DNA from: Bactrocera neohumeralis | Taxonomy: Eukaryota > Arthropoda > Insecta > Diptera > Tephritidae | DNA length: 64,000 nucleotides | Assembly: GCF_024586455.1 (NCBI RefSeq) | Contig: NC_065922.1 | Location: 37,258,089 to 37,322,088, forward strand | Direction of reading: 5' to 3' | Shown here: piece by piece, positions 39,778-51,700 of the stretch | How positions within the stretch are numbered: position 1 is the first letter of the stretch | How the letters are laid out: every line of letters starts with the position of its first letter | The notes under the pieces: generated by a model | Database searches by the model: none | Seen by the model: only the letters and a program-made list of their open reading frames with translations | Told to the model about the DNA's origin: nothing | Translations under genes and position numbers: made by a program

Positions 39778-42700
39778 AAGAGCTGAGAGAGAGATGGAGT
39801 AAGAGAAAGAAAGAGACAGGGCTAAGAGAGAGAGATAGAGAGAAAGAGACAGAGTTGAGAGAGAGAGAGAGAGAGAGCTGAGAGAGAGAAATACTCGTAA
39901 CATTGTTTCGACCATTTAACCACCAAAGTCGAAGTTTCTAATTACAGGTCATATAGTGATTGAGAATTCATTCGGTAACAATTAGCATCTGTTCGTCATA
40001 TCAGTGTCAGATTGGCCGAGAACACTCTGCACATTGCATAGAATTGCCGAAATAACAAATATTTGTCTCGTCGGCTTTAGGATGTTCTAGCATATCAGAT
40101 AGAATCAAACTTCGTACAATCTTTACGACCTATTGTAGTTATATAAACATAAAACCAATGAGCACATACTACGCAGATCCCCTTTTTTGTATATGTTACT
40201 CTCAAAACCTCACAACGGAATCGTTGGAAACTGTAAAAATCGATGAGCTTGCAATAAAATACAGTCCTGGGCTCACGAATATCAGCCTATTTATCTAATC
40301 TATCCCACTATATAGACCATCCTTGTCCTTGTGGCTAGACATTCATCCACCGGGGTGAATGCCAGGACTAGGAGACGAAGTCTCCCACCACGAATTCCAC
40401 ACCGTATTTGTGCTCCTTTATATGGCCACTGTAGTAATTGCCACAAGGACCTACTCGTCTCAGTCTTTGTCGAGTCCATCAAACTTCTTGGACAGCGGTG
40501 ATGTCAGCCTTCACTCTTACGAAGACATCAAACACGTGCATGCTCTTAAATCATAATCCTAAACTCGTTTGCAGGGGTCGTCATCTCAATAGGTGAGTGT
40601 CTCATCCGAGGCTGTTGTTTCCTTTTCATTGGGGCGTTGTTTACGTGGCGGGACCCAAACGCAGCCGACAACCCTGGGGAGAAATGTTTCGCCTTCTTAC
40701 TTTAGCTCGCCATCAAATAGATGTTCTTTGGTTACCCAAATAATACTTGGTCTAAGACTGGACGTCGTAAGCTGCTTGAGCCGTATGTAAAAGAATCGTT
40801 TCTGGCCACTCTCAAGTATATGGCGCTCAGAGAACTTTCCTCACTTGTGTGAACTTCTACACATGACTCCATCCTCCAGGCAATTGTATTCAATCAAGTA
40901 TAAATACGCAGCCGCGCCGGTTATGAGGACCCGACATATTGGCAGGTATTAAATTGAACACGACCGTATTTTTTCAAGATCTTTTAAGGGGAACTTTTCT
41001 GCAGTAGTCGACTTTATATTTAACGGCATATTAGAGTTTTTCATATAAGTAGGCCTCGAGATCAATATGATATATCGGAAAATACTTATTTCTACTTTAA
41101 AAGCCATAAATGGTGAACACTCATGAAGATTTGCAGTTATCTTTACTAAAATAACGTTATATTTTAAAAGCAAACGAGCCGTAAGACTAGTCCGACCGCA
41201 TGTCTGCCATACTTGGGCTCAAACAGCTGAACTGCACCCAAGCTCATTCAACCGCATAAATTCGGTTTTCCCTAGCCTGTCCTACCAATTTGAATTTTAG
41301 TATCAACAAAATGGCTGAAATTTAATAAAATTACGCATATGTGCTCGGCACAGTAACGGTAGTCTGCAGTGGAATTTATGGTCATTGCCGCTGATAACTA
41401 CAATTCTCTTCGCAATCGGCAAAAAAAAACAAACAAAAGAAGAGCAGAAACTATAAGAAAAGAAGACTGCACAGCAAGAAATTTATGTGCCGTCAAATAA
41501 TGGAGGCACAAATCTCTCCATACATACATACCTGAGTATGTGTTTGGGATATAAGCGTGTGTGTGTCTGTTTTGTATATATATGTATGTGTGCGTGTGTG
41601 TGTGTGTAGTGGAGCATGGCAATACGGTCGGTTTGTTGGCTGACTGGCTATTTGGCACGAGTTATGCGTTGTCATTTGTTTTCTAGATTCATTGCAAATT
41701 TTCCTATCCACTTTTTTTTCCCCGACGTTACTACAGCACACACACACACACACTCACACAAACATTGGGTGAGCGCGTAATAAGGAAATTCAGCAACGCT
41801 TTTATCTTCTTCATTTTCTTTTGCAGCGCGCATCGCACACATCACTCATTGCAAGTTGAAGGAATGTGAAATGAAGTGTAAGACGATGCGACGCACAGCA
41901 TGTGATTGCACCGCATCCCACACCCACCGCTCTTCCCGCCCAGCGCACAGCTGCTCTATTTGCCTTTTCTGCGCGCTGACAGGATATTGCCTGGCGCGTT
42001 GCATATGCTTGTGTGCGTGTGTGTGTGTGTGTTTTTCTACTATTTCCTCATACTATTGCTTTTGTTTTTGTTTTTATCATTCCTTCCTGGCTCTTTACGC
42101 CTCAGTTTGTCAGCACGCCTCTTTGCCTGCCCCTACCGCCCCCCTTGGCCCGCCTCTTGGTTGTTTGTCTACCTGCCTAGTGATGTGGTTGTGTTGTTGT
42201 TATTGTTTTTTTTCGGTGTTGATTGCACAAAGCAGCTGTGCAAAAGCAAACCGAATTGGCAAAACAAACGTGCAATGCACACACACACGCACACTCACAC
42301 ACATGTGCTTTTAAAGCAGATCATTAAGCGTAAAAGCTAGTGAGCGAAATTGAGGAATTGCTGTCGAGCTATCGAGTTTTCAAAGCGATTGAAATCGAAA
42401 GCGATTGAGGAATGTGCAATGTATGTAGTTGAACCTGTGCGCACACGTGCTGGTATGTGTGCTTTGTTGTGTTCGTATGTGTTTGCGTGTATGTGTGTGC
42501 GTAAACGAAATTTAATGTCGGAATTGAAGTCGAAATCGAAAATGCAATGAGTGTCCTTTTAAATTTCGATTAAGTGCGAAATGCGCACAAATTGAATTTG
42601 AGAATTTAAAGTATTTTATTAATGAATTTGAGCCTTGCTTTTGTTGTTACAGTAGAGGCCCACTAATCCGGATCAATTAAAACCGGCCCCTATCCGGAAT

Positions 42701-45700
42701 ATAAAGAAATCCGGATTACCAAAGACATATCAGAACTATGTATTATGAACAAATATTTATAAATTTCTGTTTGTTTATTATAACAAATAATATACATGTT
42801 CCAAAAAAACAAAAAAAAAACTTAAACCAATAAAGCATAAAAGCGAATATAGTGAATAATAAACATGTGATCCGGATTAGAGAATACGGATAGAGAATGT
42901 CGGTCCGGATTACAAGGGACATAATAGATATTTTGAGTTTTTTAACCCTGTCCGGATTACAGTGGAATCCGGATTAGCGGGCCTCTACTGTATAGTGATA
43001 GAAAACATTTTTCGAATAACTTATAGGATTTTGACAACGGTTCGAAGAGTTATAAATATTAATATAAATATTTGTGGAAAGCATGTGAAATGGCTGCCGG
43101 CTGCGTATTATCCGACTGTTATCAGAACTTTTTTTTCAGTTAAATAACATTTTTTAGACAGCGATGGACATTTTTATTATAAAGCCACCAATTTAATCGT
43201 ACAATCGAAGCAATATTTTCGCTTCGAATCAATATTTCTTTATTTACTAAACTAAAATCCTCGAAATTCGTGTTTATAAAGACTATAATGCAGGCTTTTG
43301 ACCCAAAGCTTTAATGATCTAAAGAAATCTGCCGAGTATGCTATCATATTCAGCCAACAAAGAAACCCACTATCGTCTAATTTCATTTTAACGATTTGTT
43401 CAATATTTTTTGTTCTGAGACTACCTTCTGTGGACGGTATGATCGTTGCCGTTTTAAAGATATTAACGGTTGAAATTTGACTATTTTTGGAAAAATTCTT
43501 TATTTCTTATTAATTTTATAACTCAATGAAAAAAAATTATTATGAATAGATTTTTGGAGAGGCTTTCTTAGAGGTGTCTAGGAACCTATTTTTCAGAGTA
43601 CCAAACGAAAAAAAAAAATTTTTTTTTTGATCCACCCTAATATGCATTGATGTTTGACGATGAATATCTCGTAAACGCTTAACTTAATCGAAATATCATA
43701 GTGGACCATTTTTATAGAGCAGTAAATTTCCTACAAAACTATGTATTTCATCATTCATACTAATTTTTTTTCATTGAGTTATAAAATTATTAAGAAATAA
43801 AGAATTTTTCCAAAAATAGTCAAATTTCAACCGTTAATATCTTTTAAACGGTTGGGTTTACGAAAAAATCATAAGAGACCATATTTTAGAGCATTCAATT
43901 TCCTACAAAACCTAATTAACAAGATATTTTTTCAAGTAGTTGGAAGCGAGATATAAATTTTTCTATCTGATAATAAGAAAAAATAGAAAACCGTTAGGCG
44001 GAGGACCTTCCCGTTACAATTAAAAACTCATATTTGGAGAGGCTTTCTTATAGGTGTCTAGGAACCTATTTTTGCGAGTACCAATTGAAAAAAAAAAAAT
44101 TTTTTTGAATCACCCTAATATATATATTTATATATTTTGAAATATAAAAGATTTCTCAGTCAGTCAGTCCCTTAAGGGGCTATACCAGTGTGACGCATGA
44201 AAAATTAGGCGATTTTCGTGAATTTTTTTAAAAGAAAGTACTAGATTGAATGTTTCGACGTTCTATGGACGTAATAAAGTATATTTTTAGCTATATTAAA
44301 AATTTTTTTTTTACAAAAATATTGAAAAATAACGGAGTTATGTGCTGTCTGCGGAAGTGCCGAAAAAAAAAGTGCCTTAACTGCTGGCATGATTCCGGTC
44401 GATTGAGTAGCTGAAACAAAAAATTCAAAATGTTTATTAAACTTAAATATATTTTCTATACAATGAACTACGATCTTTGAAAAATATCAAAAATTAAGAA
44501 AATGGCGTAATTTTGAAAAAAAATTAGTCGAGAAAAACGCGTTTAAAGTTTGCCAACGCTGCCATTCAAAAACTATTCAAGATACGACCTTGCCGATTTC
44601 ACAGGATATTTTTGAATATATAAACTATCGAAAAAGCAAAAAAAATTTTTTTTTTGAAAGTGTCACACTGGTATAGCCCCTTAAGGAGTTACATGGATTT
44701 TCGTCGGGTAAAAACAGCTTTTAATAATTTTTTTCTTATATAAAAAATTACATGTTTTATGTTACAAATATACACTTAACCAAAAAATTCTGAAATTTCG
44801 GGGAAAAAAAATTTTAAAACTCTGTCATTGCCATGGCATTTCCAGTGACCCCTCGGAAAAAAGGTGCGCCCGCATTGGTAGGATAACTTCTTACAGGATT
44901 ATCTAAAATGAAAAAATAAGCGTTTTAGTTAAAACCTTAACTTAGAAATTGGACGAAGGAAAAAAAACTGAAAATTGGATTTTTGGATTTTTGGCAGACA
45001 ATTTTGGAAAGAAATGAAAATTTCAGTGAAACTTCCGCGAGATTTTTTTTCTTCGTTCAAGTCTTTGAGAATTGTATCTCAAAGACCTTTGTCAAATTTC
45101 ATGTAGATCGGTTGAGTAGTCTTGCCAATCGACTTCAAAAACAAAATTTCGAGAAAAACACGTTTAAAGACGGCGCACTAAGCCTAGCTAGCCTCGAGCG
45201 CACAAGTTCTCAAGGCTGTATTTCCGAAACTATTACTCCCATAAATTTGAAAATTTAGGACAATAGGAGGTGTTGTAGAATTTAAGAAGACAATAAAAAA
45301 TATCGATTTTTTATAACCCGTAAGCCCATGTAACTATCTCGCTTACATATAATAAGGTCTACTAAAAAGAAATCTACAAATTTTCAATAAATTGAAAGAT
45401 AGAATGATCTGCGACAAATACACACCGTTTTGTTCGATAAGTTGTTGCCATTTTACAGAAAATTTCATAATGACAGCCTTCTTTCCTGTTGGTAAAGATC
45501 TGGCACAGTCGATTTTAGCAAACTTCTCTTGAGGCGAATTTTTCACTAGTTCAGTCATTTGCCATAGATAGGAACAGCAGATATAAATCACTTGGTTTGA
45601 GGTTAAGATTATAAGGCGGATGAATAAGAACCTCCCAGCAAAGCTTTCGGAGCTGCCAGTGACCAATACTAGCCGTTTGTGGGCGATGGCTCGATGGTCA

Positions 45701-48700
45701 AATTGTTCGAACCTGCAGAATTAAGAGTTTGGCAGTAGGGGCACTGCTCAAAGTAGATGATTCCATGCCAATCCTTCCAAATACATGGGAAAGCCTTCCT
45801 GACCGTCAATCCTGGCTTAGCCATATCGTAAGCGTCAATAGTGCCAGTCTTATCACAAATACACTCGACGCTATTGACTATTAGACACTCTTCGGCCAAC
45901 ACTGAACGCACAGTTAATGAGTTCAATGCTAGTATCATCGCTCTGCTATCTGAGTAGATGTTCATTTCTCTCAAGGAGGCTGCACTCTAGAGCAGTAAAT
46001 CTGCTGCCACCTTAATGGCTGCAATCTCGGCTTGAAAGACACTACATCCCATCCACAAAGAAGCTCACTAATCCTCTTCTCCAACGGCTTTTTTCCACCC
46101 ACAACTCGCTTGTTGGCATATAGGCAGAGAAGGAACTGTCAGAGTTCGGTTTGGCGACGTCATGCTACAAGTGATCAGGCATGAAGACAAAGTGTGTGAG
46201 TATATCCGAGTGTTCAGATACTTGTTTTTTTAAGAACCCAGATTCTCTGAGTCTGATAACAACTTTCGTCCCGCGACAAAGAGCGCGAAATCATCTTGCA
46301 GCACTCTTTTTCGCAGAAGCTTTTCCATGTGGTCCTCTTTGCCTTTCTTAACTCGGACTTGCATAAGCTCCGTTTTACACAACGCCTAGTCGTCAGTTGA
46401 CCCACCTGCTACCCACTTTAGCCTTGTTGAATAAATGCCTGCAGTACGCTCTGTTTTCCGAGAGTTCTTGAGTCACCATAGAGGTTTCTCTCTGCTTTTC
46501 GGTATTTACAGTGGACAGGTGCTCTCCAGTGCAGTTTTTCATGCCGAGCTGAAGACTTTGACCAATAAGTCTGCCCGATACATATCCAGTTTGTATTCCT
46601 TGGGTTTCTAAACGACTTTCTAGGCGGACATTCTCCGACTAGACTAAACCCAATATGCCTATGATCAGAGAAGGTCTGATCTTTAAGGACCGCCTCTTAA
46701 CACAGTCAATATGTAAAATGTATGAAATGGGATAAATAGCTAAATTGTCCAAATGAGGGGGTTCTATTAAAAATTGTGGAAATAACCACTTCACTTTGTT
46801 GTTTTTCACTATAATTTGTGGATGTTGGCTGAAATGATAGTAAAGACTTTTTCCACAAATATTGAAGATCCAAGATTCTATTATAAGAAGAAAATAAGAG
46901 CCCGTTTAAAATAAATGAATAGACAAACAAAAAATTTTCAAAATATTTTCGCTGGAATGTTGTTTGCATCTTTATCAAATCAGAAACAGATTTCCAACAA
47001 AATTTTGTAGCAAACAAAAATTTATTGTTTAATATTTTACGAAGCCACCTTTGAGCCACCTCTAAGAATCTTATTATTGCCAGAAAATTCTATAAAAGCA
47101 TGAAATCTGAACTTTCAATTGCTCTCCTGAGGTTTCGTGTTTGTTTGTGCTCGTATGCAGGATGTCGACAGGAGCCGCCACCGAGCCACAGCCACAGGTG
47201 TAAGTTTCAAGTTTAATTTATTTTCTTGTTTTCTATTTTTGTGCGTAAAGTGAAGCAACTAAAAAAAATGAAATAATATTAATATTGAAGAAAGCAAGCT
47301 TTCTCTTAAAGAACATCAAAAGAGTACAAAGTTTTTGCTTTATGTTACATTTGTGTATACAATTGTGTCAGGCATTGTGAGTTTGTTTTCTCCTACTCAA
47401 CAACAAACTTCCGAAGAATTTATGCGCTCACAATATGGGTATTAAAATATAGATTTTCCTGCATTACAAGTTATTGCAAGTCTAGCAGAAAGAGGAAAAG
47501 CTGGCATATTAGTTTACTTTTCCATTGATGCTTACATTTTTCCTTGAACTCGTTACATGCTTTGCTTGAATGCCAATAGTACTACATGTGGGAGAGCAAG
47601 CGAGCTTTGATTGCATTTAATCGATATATTTTCACATGAACGGACTAATTCAAAGATGTCGGTTATAAACTGGGTTACAAACGGGGATAAAAAGAAAATT
47701 TATTTGAAAATTCCGTTTGGTTTTATTCTGAGGTCTCAGAGCAAGTAATATATATTGGGGATTACGTTTTGATCCCGTAATTATCTATTCATGTTTCCCC
47801 GCTAATTTGTAGAATTTCTATGTCTTTTACTTTGTTCAAATCGAGAAAATTACGAATTCACATTCAATTCGCCATTTCTTGGTATATATATAATTACAAT
47901 TCATTTGACTTGACAGATTGTCTCTCTGGCTTTAAAATTATCGCATAAATTTGTTTAGCACATAGAAGGAAACTATGTAGAAAGCCAGCTTGGAACCCGG
48001 CCCACAACATAACTTCTTATGGGGCTAGGTAAACATCTCGAGACCTTTCAGTTCTCGTCCTTCGCTTCTGTTGCGTTTTTGTAATTTCGAAATAAAGTAT
48101 TCCCAATCAGCCGAGCAGAACTTCTCTTTCAAGAGACGGAATCCTGATCTATTACCAAAACCATACTGTTAAACATATTGACATCTCCTCCAATTTTGGG
48201 CGCCACTTTTCTTTGTAACTGTGCTTTCTTATATCAGGTTTCAATACCAGTGTATCATCTAACACAGCAATTACAGTCTCAACCGCTGTATCTCCTTGAG
48301 CTAAATTTGTTGACCTGATGGGTTAAGTTAGTCGTATTAGCCGGCTGTCACGCCATACATACAAGTAGAGCTATTGGTTTTTAGTAAGGTGAAATGAAGG
48401 TACAGTGTAATTTAAACTGCGGTATTTTAGCAAACTTTAAACGCGTTTTACTCAAAACACACCTTTTTTAAACTGGCGGACATGATTCCGGTCGACCTAC
48501 TCAACCGATTTGCTTAATTTATTTGAAATGTTCACAAAACGCCTGGCTATCGTCCCAATAATTTTTTATAATTTATTGCCAATGTTATGCCAAAATTTAT
48601 GTAAAAAAAAGTGGGGAAAAATTAAAAAAAAAACGTTAATTACTTTTTTATTTATCAACATTTTTTCATGATTTTAGTAGGGACGATAACCATTCACATA

Positions 48701-51700
48701 CTTTTTAGGAATAAATTGGGTTTGTGTGTTTCAGCTGATCCAAACATGAGAAATCGTGTCCACCAGTGAAAAAACGCATCTCATTTACCCAGCCATTTCT
48801 CCGACAGATGTCATCAAAAAATTCCGAAAAAATTTGTTTATACACTCCACGATATACCTCATGATATGTGAAAAAAGTTCTATTGGAGAATAAAAATTTC
48901 TATGAAAAAAATGTCAAAAAAACAGGCCAGATTACACTACCGACCGCTTAAGAGCGATTTGATATCTAATTTCGATATTTCATATCGTCCTTTGAACTGC
49001 GAAGCTTCTAGATATCTAAGACTCTTTCTAGATAAGGCTGCATGTATCGTCGTTACTAATGTCCATCCGTCTCGCATGTGTTGCCTGTAAATTGTGATCT
49101 GCCATTAGGCCAACAACCGCCCCGCAGTCCTTTCGAGACCATGCTAGTAAAAACTAAGCGTGTGTTTTTCATTGAGCTTATAAGTACCACATCTATTAAT
49201 TTGGGTTTAAAACATTCTCTCCAGCCATACGCAAAATTGAGTGTAAATTTCTGTGGGTGTATACCGACTATATTGCCCGGCTGTTTCCAATTATCTTATT
49301 TTAAATGGGCTTCTATTAACTACAAAGGTTTAATGTTTTTGTAAGTACGGTGCCGCCTATGAAGTCTTCTCCAGATCGCGACAAATTTCAGGTGATTTCT
49401 CGAACAGATCATTTTTCTAGTGATGTTAGCTCCTTAGTTCTCTTTTTCCATAAACAAATGATTCTTGATATTTCTTTACTTCCTAAAGTAACCATGTAAA
49501 GCTGAAAAGTTTCGTCATCCTAAATTGGCGTAACCATGTAAAGGATATTCCAATGAAAAGTTTTGTCAGAATCTGGGCGGGTACTCGTCTCTGATCCAAG
49601 TGACAGAAAAGTTTTCTTGCTGTTTAGCAACTTTTGTTTATCGGAAAATATCTATGAAAGTTTATTTTCTCTCGGTTCTAAATGGAAAGCCTCTTACGAA
49701 ATATAACAGAATCGTTTTAGAATTTTGGTTTTTGCACATATATCGAATATATATATTTTTTAGAATACCCTCCGACAATTTGTAGCAGATTCGGCGAATA
49801 GTTTTGGGGATTTGAGCGTATTTGTAAGATTTTTTTAACTTAGTCTTAGGTGAGATGGCTGATCAAAGATCGCACGTAGTCTACTATATGTAGTCCTTTG
49901 TGAGGCCATGAAAAAGAAGAACTCTTGTGTTCGAACTATAAATTAGCAAAACGCTTAGTAGCCAATAAAAATTTGCACAAGCGTTTAATTTCCATTTTTG
50001 CCAGCTCAGTGGGATGCCAGAAGGTATACGCCCCAAAGGTTTAAGTCTTGACCTCCCAAACGAGGAACAGTCAAGAATGAAGTGCTCATCCATTTCCTTC
50101 CAAACAGCTTCTGCAGATAGCATCTGGTGGGATTCCCAGCCTTACTGCGTGGACGCCAATAAGGCAATGGTTCATTAAAAGCCCTAAAATTAGGGAAATG
50201 CTGGCTTTACTAAAAGCAAAGAGATCACTAGATCTCTTGCGATTGACCTTGGGATAAAGGCTTTTGCGACAGTGCATGTGGCCCAGCGCTGGCCAAGCTT
50301 CCGCGAAGCCTAGCTATGTAGTAGTATTCTTCGGAGGATAGGGTGGCACTGATACGTTCCCATTCCACCGATAGCGGTTCTAGGGTGCCTTTTCTGTCTA
50401 GCTCATTAGCTTTACAGTTTCCTGCGATTCCGCTGTGACCTGGCACCCATACCAGTCTTATCACAAAGAAATTTGATGCTATTGAAAGCGAGGTTAGGCT
50501 CTCTTTGACCAGCCCTGAACGCACTGATAATGAGTTCTAGTACCGCCGCACTGCTTTCTATCCACTTAGAACATCATCAAACTTCACATCTCTGTAGGAG
50601 CCGGCAACCTCGGCTTGCAACCTTTACACGATTTTATCTTGAAAGGCTGTTTTCAGAATCGATGAGGAAACATTCGCCAAAACGGCTGGACCGGTTGACT
50701 TGAATTTTTCACACATCCTTTGTAGATATATTTGTTAGGTAATGATCGAAGAGGTAAGATTTTTTGTAATATTGATTCCTTAAGCCATTGTGAAGTGTTA
50801 ATTCTTCGGGAAGCCGCCACTTGGTCGAAAATCAAAATTTTGACTAATCCTTTGATCATTAGCATTATCCGTCTATGGCATAAGCAACGTATTTACAATA
50901 ACAAATAATAGAGATAAATCGGTAACAATTTTTACACATGCAAACTAAAATAATTATATTCCAATCAAGCGTAATCGAAAGAAAAACTTATTTTAATCAT
51001 AACTGCACATTTCCTTCATTTTTAATACTTATTTATTAGTTATTATTTTTAACGCCCATCGCCTGTGCGAACTTGATGGCCGGAAGTACACTCAATATAA
51101 AACTAATAGCAATTTCTTCCGCTTCCTTTTCATTTCATACGTGCACACATCCGCCTACCAACAACGATATCTGCTGCTGCTGCTGCTGCCATCTGCCAAC
51201 TCCCCCTCACATTCCGCATAACGGCATAAACGAAAAAAAAAATTGTATAGATGTGGCCAGGAGACACGTGTCATACCACGTATACTGCAATTACGCTCGC
51301 ATTGGATGAAATCGGAGAAGGAATCGATGCGACTAATGGAGGCGGGCATCACCAAGGAGGTGATGAACGGTGCAATAGCGCAATTTTGTCTCGAAATCAT
51401 CGCTAAACATGGCGAACCAGCGCCTCGTCTATGCAATAAGGATCCGCTGACGCTAAAGATGGGCTCCTACGTGATAGAACTATTTCCAAATGTAATTATC
51501 GTTCGTTGTCGTTTGGCACATCTGACACGAACATACTTTGTAACTCTACTACACTCGACATGTCACTTAACCGTATACCGTCGCTTCTCTTCCTCTCTTT
51601 TATTTTATTTTTTTTTCGTATCTCTTTTATCTCACTTTTCTTTTGGCTTGTCAACCGCTTGGCGTGGGCGTCGCTACATGTTGCAACATAATTTCGCTTT

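Noticed and set aside
39613..39915. 100-residue Leu/Ser-rich open frame on the minus strand
   Set aside because: It is the complement of a (GA)n low-complexity tract, which leaves stops out by composition. No coding signal.
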